64,000 nt of DNA from Pinus tabuliformis (taxonomy: Eukaryota > Streptophyta > Pinopsida > Pinales > Pinaceae), in NCBI GenBank assembly GCA_031772625.1, contig CM062820.1, positions 318,888,545-318,952,544 of the forward strand. Reading direction: 5' to 3'. Positions 29,668-46,200 of this stretch are shown here, piece after piece (the stretch's first letter is position 1; every line of letters starts with the position of its first letter). The notes under the pieces were generated by a model. The model searched no databases, was not told the DNA's origin, and worked only from the letters and a program-made list of their open reading frames with translations. Both the position numbers and the translations under genes were made by a program.

Positions 29668-32369
29668 TTATTCTTTATGGCCCTGAGAATCTTCAGTGCC
29701 AAAACTCCTTGAGTTACATTCTTGAGCCAAGTATGTTGGCCTACCTAAAAAGGGTTGATTAGGAAATGGTTGATTGCTACCATATGATTGAGTCCAATTT
29801 GCAGCTTCCAACCATGGAGGTATTGAGTACCCATACCTCACATTTGCACTACTAACCCCTACATTAAGTGGAGGTGTGTAATGAGCATACATAGAATTGA
29901 CACCTCCTCTGGTAGGAATAAGGCAAGTGGGTAAACCCTTAGTTTGATAGTGAGGCACTTGAATGTTTATGAGATCTTGGAATAATGGTGTATTATCTGC
30001 AATGGAGTCCAATGAGTTTGAAATAATCCTAGTTTCATTAGCTATTCTTGCATCATTGTCAACCATATTGATCATCCCTTGTTCCTTTTCAAGCATTTTT
30101 TGTGTCTTTCTTGATTCCTTTTCCTGTCTTGCCATTTGTTTTTGTTGGTCCTTAGCTTGCCTTGCTTTATCTCTTTCAAGCCTTTCATCTACCCGATGTT
30201 GCGCTGCAACAATCCTTGATGCCTTCTTCTTCTTGAATAGATCCTTCTTCTTCTCTTTTAATTCTTTCATTTCAAATTTCTTTTTTTCAGACTCAAATAA
30301 CAGGTTTATATGGTCCTATGAGGTGAGTAACTATGAGCTTTGGCCCAAACGAAGACTCCCCTGTGTACCTTGCCTTTTTTCATTGATACTCTCTCTACTG
30401 GTAGCTTTAGGAACTGGCCAAGTATCTTCTCCACCCCTCCCACCTGCATGTCATTGCTTGGTACTTCCCTTTCAGTATCTGATGGAACTGATTGAACTAT
30501 ATCATTATCTTCATTTGATGCCTCATTATGTGCTTCATCTTCTTCCATTGATCTGTTGTCCACAAAAAATGAACAATTTCACTGTTCAATTTTCCTGGTT
30601 GTGAGGGCATGTTCATGCTTTGTTCATTGGTTGTTGAGACACTATGTTCATTCATATTAATCACTGCTTTTGCTAGCCATGACGGTGGGGTTACTTGGCT
30701 TGGAAATGTCAATTGGTCATTTTTAACTGCATGTTAAACAATGTCATTAACAATATCAACAACAAAAGTTTCATGTTCTTGAGTTGGTGGAACAATCTCC
30801 ATGTTACTGTGAATTTGTTCATGGTTATACTGGGTTTCACATACAGTTTCATCATATTCATCATATAAGTGTCGTTGAGAGAGGGAAATCATATTACCAG
30901 CTGCAACCACATCATCTTGGTCATCTACTTCTTGCACTTCAACACCTGTTTGGGCATTCCCTTCTTCCTGACCATCCACATGAAACACCTTGCTACAACC
31001 AGTATCATGCATAAGAGCATCATAGTTCAGTGGCTAGATTCCTATCCTCCTAAAGCTAGCCTTGATATTTGATGGTGTCAGAGCCCTTTTAAAATCTTTA
31101 CTTGTAAGATCTGCTAGCTCGAACCTTTTCACCTCAACCCCTGGATTCTCTACCATCCATGCAGCATGCTTCAACCTGAAATAGTTCTTGAAAGGGCCAA
31201 AGACACTAACATCAAGGGGTTGCAGTCTGTGAGTGGTATGAGTGGGTAATGTCAACAAGTCGATGCCTAAATTGTTTGCTTCCTCAATTGTTTGTGCAAC
31301 CATGTGGCTCCCATGGCCATCTAATATCAATAGGTGTCTGTTGTTAGGCGAGACACCACCTGGTATCGATGCGGCAAAGTGAAAAAGCCAACTTAAAAAC
31401 AATTCTTTAGTCATCCATGCATGGGGATGTGCAGCCATGCATGCACCTGGTTCATAGTTTTGTATATATTTTTTTCGTTGATTTTTACCTTTGAATAGAT
31501 AAAATCCTGGGATTGAAGTACCAATTGCATTGACACAACATAAAATAGTTATGCACTCCCTACTCTTAGGAAAAATATTTTGCACATTTCAGCTCCCTCT
31601 CTTCGCAATTACCTGCATGCCACAATTTCTCCCTTCCTATAAACCTGTTTCATCAGAGTTCCATATATGGTATGCTCCATAAGAATGTTTATCTAAAGCA
31701 TTAGAAAGTGTTTCATAGAACTTCTGCACAATTGCAGGGCACAAATTTAATGCTCTGTCTCTGTCAAGGCCCTCAATAGTACACAATACAAGTTCTGGAT
31801 TCCTTTTTCAAAACCTAAACCACCATGATTTACCAATAAACCCATCTTTGAATGGGTTTGGCCTCCATTGACAGATTTGAGCAACTGTGGATTTGAGTTG
31901 TATCAACTCTAGCCCATGTCCCAATTGGGCCATCTCTTTACACCGCTCAACCAACTCAGCCTCCTCTTCCTCAGTCATAACTGTAGGAGGCCCTCTACAT
32001 TTTGTATGAGTGAGTCCATTTATCCAATAATGTATTGATGAGGGAGGAATACCATGCTTTTTTGCAGATGCCCGAACTGAGTATCCATTAAACTCTATGT
32101 CGTTAATTGCAACTAACATTTCTTCTTTTTTCCATCCTCTTATAGAACTGATCATTTTAGTTGAACTTGTCCCTTGGACTATTGTTGACGGTGGTTCTAT
32201 AGCTGATGCTATGATAACATCAACTTCAGTCACATGGTCATCCTCAACAATATTCCTTGGGGCATTTTTGACATTGATATCACCTGTCCTGTCCTCATCA
32301 GATGATGTGCATCATAGTTGTGCACTCCTGGTCACTCTCCTACCACTTCTCCTAGTACAAGCAACATAA
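29668..32369 (-). pseudogene. Pogo-like (Tc1/mariner superfamily) transposase, broken
   Basis: Read on the minus strand. Residues from 32233 hold a psq-type helix-turn-helix (VAINDIEFNGYSVRASAKKH, IPPSSIHYWING) and a CENP-B-like second HTH ending KSWWFRF. Between 31808 and 31585 the frame shifts; NSDETGL in the gap supplies the first catalytic Asp. The DDE_1 domain follows: LLILDGHGSH (second Asp) and LQPLDVSVFGPFKN (third Asp, 35 residues later). A TAG near 31033 replaces the Trp of the usual GIWPLN stretch, and the same frame goes on (PLNYDALMHDTGC). A long Lys/Glu-rich coiled-coil-like and low-complexity tail, split by further lesions, runs to 29668. The element's terminal repeats and TA duplication were not found. 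Confidence 0.85.
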
Positions 32370-34740
32370 CTACCTTTTTCCATAGATGCAACGACTTGTA
32401 AAATTATTGCATGCATTTAGATAAGAATATTTGTAAATTATGCTTTCATACAAGGCAAAAATACTTCTGCTTTATTACAGAAAATTATCAACATGTATGT
32501 TAGTATCCTTGAAAAATCAAATATATAGAATCATTTTGTTGTATGTATTCCAAATTGTTAGTGATTGTTGTTTTGATAACTTGTCTTTACACTTAAAATA
32601 CCATGACTTTATTGATTGGTTTTGTTATGCATTTCCCAACAGTTCCTCTTGTTCGGTTTGACTACTTAAAATATTGTTTTGTTGTTTTCATAACTTATCT
32701 TCACAGTTAAGATACCATGAGAAGATCTAGTAGTTACTGTTGTTTCAATTAATTTGTTTAGACTCCTGTTTGTTATCGCAATTGAATTCATTCACGACCC
32801 CCGCTATCTCACCAAGTTGACTTGCATAATGCCTTCTAGGTCTGTTCTAGGTCTGTTCCTTGGTAATGAGGGTGAAGTTAGATAGAAATATAGGTTGTTG
32901 TTTGGTAGAGGGTGCATGCATGTGTCACCTTCAGTTAACTAGAGTGTTGGTTTTGTAGGTCTTTAGATCAGCCTCCCATTCAGTTAAACATCTAGTTAAG
33001 TTCTAAGTTCAATTCAGTTCTAGTTCCTCCCATTACAACCTATCCCTCTTAACATTCATTATCTAGTTTTTTTGTTTTATGGATGCACTTCTCTATAAAT
33101 GGATCTCTGGCTATCAAGGATTTATCATTGGCCAAACCAAGCATGGTATTTAATTTGACCAAGGCTCCAACTTGAGACCCCCTGAAGAACTCTTGATCAA
33201 AACTTGGCACAACAACAAATTTTTTCCTCATGTCACTTACAGTTGAAGTTTCTAGTCATGTAAACATTCATTTCAACTAAAACTCTTATTTGTATCTTGT
33301 CTGCATATATAAGAGAGGCCATTCCTTTTTCTTAAATTAGGAAAGCATATTATAATATTGTAAATTTTTGAGTAATTATTGAACTCATATATAAAATTAG
33401 ATAAAGTGAATAGGAGTAATGAGGGTGCAGTTGGATAGAAATATAGGCTATTGTTTGGTAGAGGGTGCATGCAAGTGTCATCTTCAGTGAACTAGACTGT
33501 TTCTTTTGTAGGTCTTTGGATTAGCCTCCCATTCAGTTAAACATCTAGTTAAGTTCTAAGTTCAATTCAGTTCTAGTTCATCCCACTAGTTCTAGTTCTA
33601 GTTCATCAGAACTTGCATCATAAGATCCTTGTTGAATAACATGTAAAATATGGACATGTATTCAACCCATTCAATCTAGTTGACAAATTTTCATTACATG
33701 GATAACTAGCCTCAGTTCCTATTTCCATTTCTTCTTTTCAATGTTGATCATCCTTTTCTTGTTTAAGAACACATTTATACTTTAGCATAATAGGAAAGAA
33801 AGCTATCTATAGTAGGTGGTTCTGGGGTATAGAAAGTGATTGGTCAACGAGTTTACTAAGCATCAACTTTTTTGGTTCTATGTTTTCTTTTCTTCAATTC
33901 TTCAAAAATCTTCCTTGCCACATGTAGCTTTTGCCACATTTGCAATAGTTTGAGGTTGGTTGTGCCTTCTTTGTGGTCCTTCATTCTGATAGGTTTCCCC
34001 TTGTGTACAACAACCTTCCAATAGGTCCCTTCCACTGCTTCTTGTTCATTTGTTTATGCTATTTTCTTCCTTTTACATTGTTTTGTTTGTTTTCTGATCA
34101 TATTTCAAGAATGATCTAAACCCCCATTTCCTTTTCTCCTTTCAACTTTTTCTTTACTTTATTTTGCAAGTCTTGTTTATGCTACCATTAGTCTTCATGA
34201 TGTTTATTGGTGGCCTCATACAAGGTTTTCGGTTCCAACACCCAAAGTTGTATTGCAATAGTTGACCACTAATTAAGAGACTCATCTGAAGCTTTTGATC
34301 TATTTTACAGCCAACACAAGGACAATATTTTACAGCCAACACAAGGACAATAAATCTATGCTTATCTTCCAATTGGGCCATAGTTTTTGTTTCTTATTAT
34401 AAAATTTCATTAAGCTTTTGTTAAAAATGATTCTCATAAATAAATTGCCTTGTTAAATTATGGGTAAACAAATTTCAATTGAGTTTATCATCATGTTTCT
34501 ACATATTTTTGCATGTTGTCTTATGATAAGTTGTTATTTTAGCCTTCATGTCACTAGAGAAATGTCCAAGAAACCAAACTTCTACTGCAATACCTAAGGT
34601 GCTACCATTAAAAGTTGGGGGCTTTTCAAGTTATGGTGACTTTCAACTTCCTCTCTATATGTAAATGAGGTGAAGCACATGCTCATATTTTGTTAATGGA
34701 TCTTGCATGTACATTTTTGTGCTTACATTGATTCCAGGAA
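32370..34740. repeat. Non-coding region with a direct repeat of about 170 bp
   Basis: 32865-33032 and 33412-33584 are copies of one another (AATGAGGGTGMAGTTRGATAG ... CAGCCTCCCATTCAGTTAAA type blocks) about 550 bp apart. The rest holds no recognised gene; a further exact small duplication ACAATATTTTACAGCCAACA lies near 34310-34345. Confidence 0.6.
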
Positions 34741-36070
34741 CGATGATATCTCTTAGTACAATCTTCACGTTGATGTTGGTGAATATTTTTCCTGCATACT
34801 TAGATTTTGCTGCATTTTGTTTGAATCCCTATGATCATTCTTTGTCAGACTCTCATTTTGTCTTACTCCCTTCAATATGTTATGTTACCTATGTGGTTCT
34901 TCACGGTTTATTTGTCCAAATCCCCATTTAACATGTTCCTGTTTTCTCACTCAACTTTTTATTGTTGCATGTTGCTTATGTAATTTAAACACGAGATTCT
35001 TAATGTGCTCAAGGCACCAAGCGACACCCTGTTTCTCTTCATCTACTAACTAGAGTTGTTCCCTTTATTAATGGGTCTCATCTACCAGTTCTTTGTTCTT
35101 ATCTACCAACTTTAAACTATTAATATAGTCCAATTAGCTTTCCATAATGTTAGTCTTTAATATTTATCTATCATTTAACATAAGCATTATGGACCTAAGA
35201 GAGAACTCATAATAATCTAGTTTGGTGTGTTAATTCATAAATCATTTAAAAAATGTTAAATTTAGAATGTTAATTTCATAGAGATGCATGGCATTTCTAA
35301 CCTCGTTTATGCTATATACTCTGATATTTGGAGTGGTATCCAATAAACACATCTTTTACATTCAGTAGAGATAGAAATGTATTTGAAACTTTTTCTCTAG
35401 GTTTGTTTGTTCATTGTCGATATGATATCTAAATTGTTCAAATACGAATGAGAAGCCTTTACCTGGGTAATGGGTCCAAATGCCTCAACGACATTAAAGG
35501 TTTAAAATAGGAAAACTTTAAAATAGGAAAAACAAGCTCTATATGGATATATCTTCAACCATCTATTTTGTGGAATATCTTTACTTCAAAGGTGGAATTA
35601 GTTGAAATCTATGTACATGAATAGAAGTTCCATCTTCACGTCAATGTGGGTGAATATTTTGTAGGCATACTTCTTACATTTTTCTGCATTTTGTTTGAAT
35701 CCCTACATCACTCCTTGTCAGACCCCCATCTTGTCTTAATCCCTTCAATGTGTTATGTTACCTAAGTGGTTCTTCAGGCTTTCTTTGTCCAAATCCCCAT
35801 TCAACACGTTCTCTCTTTTCACTCAACTTTTTATTGTTTCATGTTGCTTCTATATTTAAACATGAGAGTCTTGATGTGCTAAAGGCACCAAGCGACACCC
35901 TGTTTCCCTTCATGTACTGACTAGAGTTGTTTTCTTCATTAATTTGTCTCATCTACCATTTTTTTCAATTTACCAACTTGATACTATTAATATCATCCCA
36001 TTAGCTTTCTATACTATTAGTCTATATCCATCCCTTAAAATAAGCATTATGGACCTAAGAGAGAATACCC
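34741..36070. repeat. Direct duplication of about 430 bp
   Basis: 34765-35215 is repeated at 35640-36065: both carry TTTTGTTTGAATCCCTA, TTATGTTACCTA, CACTCAACTTTTTATTGTT and CACCAAGCGACACCCTGTTT in the same order. No convincing protein on either strand. Divergence is visible, so the duplication is not recent. Confidence 0.65.
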
Positions 36071-36912
36071 TAGGTTGTGTGTTGTTTTTCATGAAACTGA
36101 AACTGTAACTAAAACTGAATGTGTAAGAAATGAAACTATAAGAACTGTGAAAATAGAACTATAAGAAAAATCTTCTGTAATTGATATAACTAACCTGGAT
36201 ATACTAGCAACTGTTCTGTGATCTTTTGTCTTCAAGGTTGGTGAATAGTTTGAAAGCATAACATGCAACGTCAACAGTGGTTGAACTTGTTTTATAGTTT
36301 TTGGCACTTGAATTTAATTGGTGGTAAGGATGGACACGGATTGCAATGGATTCATTTTGAATGTGTGATCTGGATTTAGTTTTATTTGATCCAATGGTTG
36401 GGAATTTGTTATTTTTTGATCCATGTGCTTTGATTGCTTTAATGAGATATAGAATGGGTTGGGTGTCATTTATTGAACAAAGTGGGTTTAAATGTTATTG
36501 GGTTGGGTGTCATTTATTGAACATACGGGATTATGGCTGACGTACATTCACTTTTATTATGTGCAGCTATGGATATTTATTTGGGATACAAAGCTTCAGT
36601 TTTGAGGAGTGGGGGTTGAATTGACTACTACTTTGTACTTTTGGAATAGACCATTTTGGAAGTATTTATGGTTTTATCTGTTTTCTAGTTGGGTCAATAT
36701 GGTTTGCACTCTTAAGTATTAAGATACTATTTGTGGACAGTTGTGGGTCCACTCAATGTTTTGGGAAATTTTGGACATAAATTAATACTTATTTGCACTT
36801 AATATTATTTATATTTTTTTAAATATTGGTTGCAAAAGTCTCAATTTTTGGTGGTTTGGTGGGACCAATACTATATCAATTACTAGTCCCTTCACAACAT
36901 TAGACATCTCTC
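36071..36912. other. Unassigned AT-rich sequence
   Basis: A short repeat of GGGTTGGGTGTCATTTATTGAACA at 36453 and 36498 is the only structure noted. The right edge of the large insertion in hAT copy B should lie near 36912. Confidence 0.4.
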
Positions 36913-37035
36913 CTTGATTCATGTGATTTGTTTTTCAGAGCATTGTAACATGGCGAAAATATTTACACACACACACATGCACTTTTGATCCAAATACATT
37001 TTTTGTCCTCGTGCACAATGCCAATAGGAAATTAA
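36913..37035 (+). mobile_element. hAT-like element, 3' tail
   Basis: TTGTAACATGGCRAAWATATT and TTTTGTCCTC blocks match 1600-1705 of copy A in order and orientation. Since copy B (ending 24014) lacks exactly this part, the tail is most simply its displaced 3' end. Confidence 0.55.
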
Positions 37036-39727
<2,692 letters not shown>

Positions 39728-40828
39728 GATTGATGGAAACTAACGATAACCATAATGAATTTGAATTTGAATGTAGGTCAGAAAGGATGGAGTAACCCTG
39801 GTTGAACCTCTATGTATTCTCGATCTAAAATAACCATGCTACAGATGTGAGCATTTATGTGTGGGGCATATTCCAACCTATTTTGTAGGCTAGAAAACAC
39901 CAAGGATGATGTTTCACTCGAGGGGGGTGAAGATGTAACAACCCTTGATGAAAAGTAAATATTTATTTACTTTTATCGCAAGGACATAACAATCATTGAC
40001 TATGTGAAAAAATCCTCGTAAAACTTCAAATGTTTAAAAAATCATTTTACTTTTTTATTGAAAAGGTAAATCATGAAAAGTCTTGGAATTCATGGGAAAA
40101 TACCCAAAAGGAGGTTTTCAGTTTCCGAACAGTTTGAGATAGTTACTTTTCTCTCTCCCTAGAGATAAAGATCTTAGTGGGAAAAGCCAAGGAATGCAGA
40201 GGGAGAAATGCTAGAGCCATTCTATAGGAACGAAGAGAGAAGAAAGTAAGGTGTTGAAAATGTGAACAAGATGTTGTTAAGGTGGGAAGGACACTATTAT
40301 TCAAGATATTTCTAGAGTTGGACTGAGGGGCAGTGGAAATCCTGAAGAAGACTTACAAGTCTAGAAGGTTCTTGGATGGACTGGGTAGTCTTGATGTCAA
40401 AGAATAAGCCTTTGATGTCATTGTCTATCTTATATTCTATAACTGAAGGGCTCAGGGGGGAGAACTAGACATATTTTTCATTCTCGTTGGTTGGGTGGAA
40501 AGGTATTTACCCGAGTTGAATTCCCTGACTATCTAAACCTATGCAGGTATTTCAATAATTTTACCATTTTTGTGGAATAAATACTTTACATGAATTTATG
40601 GATAGAAATCTTTTTGTTGAATGGGTGGACTAATTTTCCTTGAATGGTAAAAATGACCATATATATTTATGGTATTGTATTTAAGTAAAAGGTTTGTTCT
40701 GAAACTTGGGTAAGAATAAATGAATGGTTATGTACCAAAAAGAAACCAGGCCCACCCTTCTCTTTTAGAGCGAGAAAGTTTTTTTAGACCCTCTGATATT
40801 AAATATACATGAATGTACTCATACTGTG
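39728..40828. other. Unassigned spacer up to Tat element 2
   Basis: No gene recognised. The last five bases CTGTG (40824-40828) are the left copy of the element 2 target-site duplication. Confidence 0.45.
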
Positions 40829-41848
40829 TGTTATAGGCAATTTTTTCACATTTGGTCAATAAGCCTTCAACTGGATCAATCAACATCTTTTGACCTCCTT
40901 TTCATCATCCTTGCACAAATCACTAAGCATGACTAGTTCTAATCCTCGAGTTTCTTCCTAAAAGCACATTGTTTTAGTAATTCTAATCCTTGAACTCTTA
41001 CTGGACAATGTTGACTATCAGGTTCCTCCATTATGGCCTTCGTTGATCACATATAGGTTGCTCCACTATGCACCTGCATTGGTTCTAGAAATTCGGGAAA
41101 AAGACAGAGAATCCTAAAGCCTCTTCTTCAAGAATCTTCCATGATCTGTTGTAACCATTTACCTTAGATAAAAGTATCGATCCTACCCTATCCTACCTTG
41201 GAATTTTCATCCCTTATCCATTGATCTTATCCTTCCATCAAGAGTGGATCTCAAGCCGTAATTGGTACAAGATTAAGAATTCATGAACTACCTCCTTCAA
41301 CTATATATTTACTACCATTCATAAGCAAGGGGTTGGATTTTGGAGAGTGATTCTACCATTATGTTGTTGATGTGAGAGATATCTCTCCATGAATTAGGGT
41401 GATTAGAGGTGTACTTTGTGATAAGGAAAGGACAAGTCAACTTGCAGAGCTCTTTTACAAGATCAACACCTATTTTTGGTTGTAACTCACCCCATTTCTA
41501 TTAATGCAAAGAGTTCTTTGTTTTCCTATATATGATGTTATGGTTTCATATATTTCAATACCATTTTGATCTATTGAGTAAAGGGATTAGATGATGCTAC
41601 ATAGATTCCATGGATCGTTGGCTTGTGTTATCTGACTATGGAGGTTCTAATAATAGTAATCAAAGCTAGGATTGGAGCATTCAAGCCAAGGAAGGAGCGA
41701 AGGATATGGTAGATTCCAGGTAGGATTCATCCCGTTATCTATTTACTTTAAGGAAAAAATTAGTCCCTTTGACTTTTTGTTGTTCCAGGTTAGTCCACTA
41801 GACCTAGGGAAAATATTGTTGTCCATAGTTGTATATTCTGCATAATCA
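40829..41848 (+). repeat. Tat element 2 5' LTR
   Basis: Begins TGTTATAGGCAATTTT and ends TTCTGCATAATCA. It aligns along its length with 54189-55191, for example CCTCCTTTTCATCATCCTTG and TGATGCTACATAGAT in both. No detectable relation to the element 1 LTR beyond the terminal TGTTATAG, which element 1 also has in its own orientation. Confidence 0.88.
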
Positions 41849-41850
41849 AT

Positions 41851-41868
41851 TGGTGACCATAATAGGGA
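41851..41868 (+). other. Tat element 2 primer-binding site (decayed)
   Basis: TGGTGACCATAATAGGGA starts two bases after the LTR, matching the place and partly the sequence of the element 1 site (TGGCGACTC...GGGGA). Confidence 0.5.
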
Positions 41869-43200
41869 ATGGTGTATTTCGTTGGTGGTTTATTTTTCCA
41901 TTGTGCTTGTCTTAACTCTTCTACAGACCATTACTATCTTATTCATTCAAAAAAGACCTAGGAAGACCTTTAATTGAGTCTCAATTGGAATCCTTGTGTC
42001 AGAACTTTGCATCCCTAGACCAACGCACCATCTAGTATTTTGATAGAGCAGTTAACCTCAAATGATCCTTCTCTATGCCTGCATTGCATAGAATTGGTGC
42101 CTCCTTTGCACTTGGGTTTCCCCTATTCATGCACAAGTTTGTCTTTTCCTTGATTTTCTCTCTGATCCAACCTTGATTCCAGCTACTCTTCCTTGAGTCT
42201 CTGAGTGTCTTGTGGTCCCTTTGAAGCCTCCTTTTGGTTTTCTTGTCTTTTAATACCTTTGGTAAGGATTTGTTTAAATATTTTCCTTTTTTCTTATCAT
42301 TAGTTTGTTTTAAAATTGATTTTGTTTGATCATTGAGTGATTAGATGAATTGGTGTTCTAGTCATTGTTCTAAAAAGCTTCTTTGAATCAGTGATTAGAT
42401 TTTGCATCTCAGTTTTCTTCATTTCAAAAAATTAAGTGACTTTAAAATAAAATCTTTGTATTGGCATTTAGGGTTTTGTGTGTGAATTAAAGTTGGAATC
42501 GTTGCAATGAAAAGGGAATTGTATTTTGCATATTGTTTGCTAGAGACTCTATGTCTCTTTCCTTAGATAGATTTTCATCGAATGAGAAAGATTTCATTTC
42601 TTTGTGCTACTTTTCATTTTAGGATATTTAGGTGACATTCGCTGTGAGCGCCAAAACGAAAATTTAATTGAAGATAAACAAGAAAATATATTGAATTAAT
42701 CTAAGGACCATTTGTAACATTAACACAAAAACTTAGAGGTTTAGGCTGGAGAGGTTTTCCGGTGTCGTTAAATGTAAGAGATGTCATTGTCTGTGAGAAT
42801 TATATCCCAAGGGTGAAATCTCATTCCACATATGTAAGTGTATAGGATCATTCTCCACGTACCTTTGGGTATATTGGACAATGCTCCATGCATGTAAAGT
42901 ATATGGGAGCTCTCTCATCAAACAGTTACGCATTAGACAACACAACTACGGACTGCACTTCCACATATCATCGAGTATATTTTTTAAGTCCCCTATAGGT
43001 TGCATCCTCGCCATAGGTAACAGAGTTGGCCACCTTTTGTACTGTGATACACTGAACCAGGGAGATTTCCTGCACATATGTTAAGTTCTTGGCTCGCCAA
43101 GGTGTATATTGGAGTTCATGGTTGCTTGGAAATCCTTGATGCCAATATTACCCTATTTTTTATTTTTTTTTGTGTTAACTTCTAAAATTCATTATCCATC
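41869..43200 (+). other. Tat element 2 leader
   Basis: Non-coding. 42730-43090 aligns with the inverted 19220-19510 of element 1. The rest is AT-rich with no recognised gene. Confidence 0.45.
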
Positions 43201-46200
43201 ATGGAAGAACAAAATCCCCCACTTTTTCATTCGCCTAAAATGAAAAATAAGCCTCTGATTCCACCAGAGACTACTCATGGTCATTTTCAGAAGCATAAAA
43301 AGATAAAAACTACCAAATTGAGAAATTCAAGAACTACTTCTGGTCCTCCTCCTGAATATGATCAACTAGAATCATATTTCCCTTTGAGTAATGAGCCTAA
43401 CATCACCTCTATTCTTTCTAGTGAATCTGACACAATCGAAATGAAAACTCCTGAATCCTTATTTCCTGAGGTTATTGAACCTAACTTTTTTGAGTAAGAT
43501 ACTTTAATTCCTAAGGTTTTTCAACCTGAGGAACCTCAATCATCTTCACCTATCACTTCGGGTCCTTCCCCTTCTCCTCCTTTGTCTCAGAAAGAGCCTC
43601 CAACTATATATATTGGACCCTATGGTGAACCTCTTCCATACAAACTTGTGAGTATTGAATAGATCTCACAAGATGATCCTCGTTCATTTACTCCTGTTCA
43701 TTGAAGTGGACTCCATTTTTATGAAACGGGTCCTCTTCCTCCTGTTCAGACTTTGACACAAACTCCTTTACCTAATTCTTTGGAATCACCCACAGATTTC
43801 TTGCGACAATCTTCATTGGGATTGTTAAAGATGATTGGATTCGATTTGACCTCCCAACACGTGTCCACCATTATGGTTGAGACATCAAATGTTTCTTCCT
43901 CATCTATCTTTGCAACATCACTAGAGGCACATCTATATGGTAGCCCGTCTGCCCCACTTGGTTATCAATATTTATCTGGTACCTTCTCTAGTGCAACTTC
44001 CAGTCCTTGGACCTCTCCCATGTCATCCATTTTGGGAATTCCATCTAGTACTTCTCTTATGAATGATACAAAACCTTCTCCTTCTCCTCCACCTACACCT
44101 ATGATTGAACAACAAGTTGGCCCTTCTGTTAGTGGCAAGTTTATCTTCAACAACCTAACTCTCCTTATGTTGGGTGCCCACCATCTGGATTGTAATTTCC
44201 TCCATCATACCCTCCTCCTATCACAAGGGAAAAACCTATTGTTAGCATACCTCAAATTGGTAATCATCCTTATTATAATCCTCATTTTCATGGGATGGCC
44301 GCTAGTGCTTGGAAATCTACTTTTCCCATCCAACATGGCTCATTTTGGGATTGATTGTTGAATCCTCAACCTGTGCCATCTTCATATCGAATTCCTACCC
44401 ATCCATCTGTACCTCAACAAGTTCAAATACATGTAAATAGACCTTTATAGGTTGTCATTGCATCTCAACCTATTACATCGATATCTGGTACCCCTCAGGT
44501 TCCACTTACCTAGGCTTTACAAGGTACCTTACTGTGTCAACCAGTTGGGCAAGGTACTCCTCAAATTCCAATTGGACATAAAGTGTATAGTATGGCACAA
44601 CCCCAATCAAACAGAACTTATGTTGGGATGATGCAAAATGTCATAGGGAAACAATATTGACCTTATCAAGGTGTTCCCCAAGTTCCTTCTCAAGGCCAAG
44701 ATATCCAAACCCAACCATTCCAATCTTTGTAGTGTTATCTTGGAGTTGGTCAACAAGGATATACGTATGCTAGTTACCAGAATTATATTTATTTTGGTGC
44801 ATAGGTTCCTCTCTACCATAACACTCCTTATCCAGGAATGCAAGTACCTATTTCTTACGATAATCCTTCATATCTAGGCTACCCGCCACTAGATTTTAAC
44901 TAGCAATTACCTTTTGTGCAACTCTTGAATTGCCAAATTTGAATCGTCTTACCAATGATCCCATCACTCGTTCGCCTTGGTGGCTGATAATTTCCACGAA
45001 ATTTCCATATGATATCCCAAAATTCAATGGGAATCCTAGAGAATACTCATTGACCCATGTCATGATGTATCATCTATGATGTTCTTTAAACTCAATGATG
45101 ATCCCATATGATTATGTATTTTCCAACATACTCTTATAAGTACCACAAGTAAATGGTACATTGAGTTACCTAGAGCTTCGTTTCATGATTTCAGTTCCCT
45201 AGATACCACCTTCCTTACGCATTTCCCATTACCCATTTGGTGTGAAACTAGAACGGAACTTATGACCAACTTCAAAAAAACTAAAGGCACTCACATTTCA
45301 AATCAAATTCATGAGTTTTAGAATCATCACCGGTTGTTTAAGACCTATGTTCTAGATCAATTCCTGGGGGAATGGTTTATTAAATGCATGTTTCCATCTA
45401 TCACAGAGGATGTAGATGAAGGCAAAGTCATGACTGAAGAGCAAGTAATTTATCGTGCTCAGTATTTGAACCTCATCTATACCCAATATAGCATGCTCTA
45501 AGAAAAGATACCATATGCTCTGAGACCTTCCAACAATGTTCCTCTGACTCTTTGTAAAGAATCCAACTAATGGAAACTGAGCATCATTGGTTCTACCAGT
45601 TTGTAGACGGTGAGAAAACAATTTGGTGTTGCACTCAACAATTTTGCACAAAACTATTCATCCAATCCTCTTGGGACTTCTTCTTCCAAGATAAATGTTG
45701 TTTCATGTGATAAAGGAAAATCTCAGTAGCAACCAGGAAGCATGAAGAAAGGAAAAGGTAAAAAGAAGAAAGATTCTTCACTGTGGGATAAAAAAAAAAA
45801 TTAGTCCTCTGATGAGAAAATAAAACCTCGCTACCCATGCTCGATTTGCAACAAGGAGCACTTTACTCATGACTATCCTCACTACCTAGAAGTGAATCAT
45901 TTTTTGAAATCCTCCACTTCTCCCGCAATGTTGACCAACCCATTCCATGAAGCATAAATATGATGTTATGGTGGCTCCTAAAAAAAATACTATGGTAATG
46001 CAAATACTTCGAATGGTTAGGCTATTGATGAACCTGCCAGTTTGGCATCACCTCCATCTGAACCTCCTCCACCAATGATTCCTACAGAGTTAGCTATTAA
46101 GCCTCTGAAGGACATTATTGATAAGTCTAATTTCGACCCTCGTGCTAGGGCTTCTCAAAATTATAACGTAGTTGAAGACTTGGCTCAGTTTCCATTAGTT

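Noticed and set aside
34765-36065. Coding exon in the duplicated segment (EEKQGVAWCLEHI on the minus strand)
   Set aside because: Frame is short, breaks in the second copy and matches nothing I recognise.
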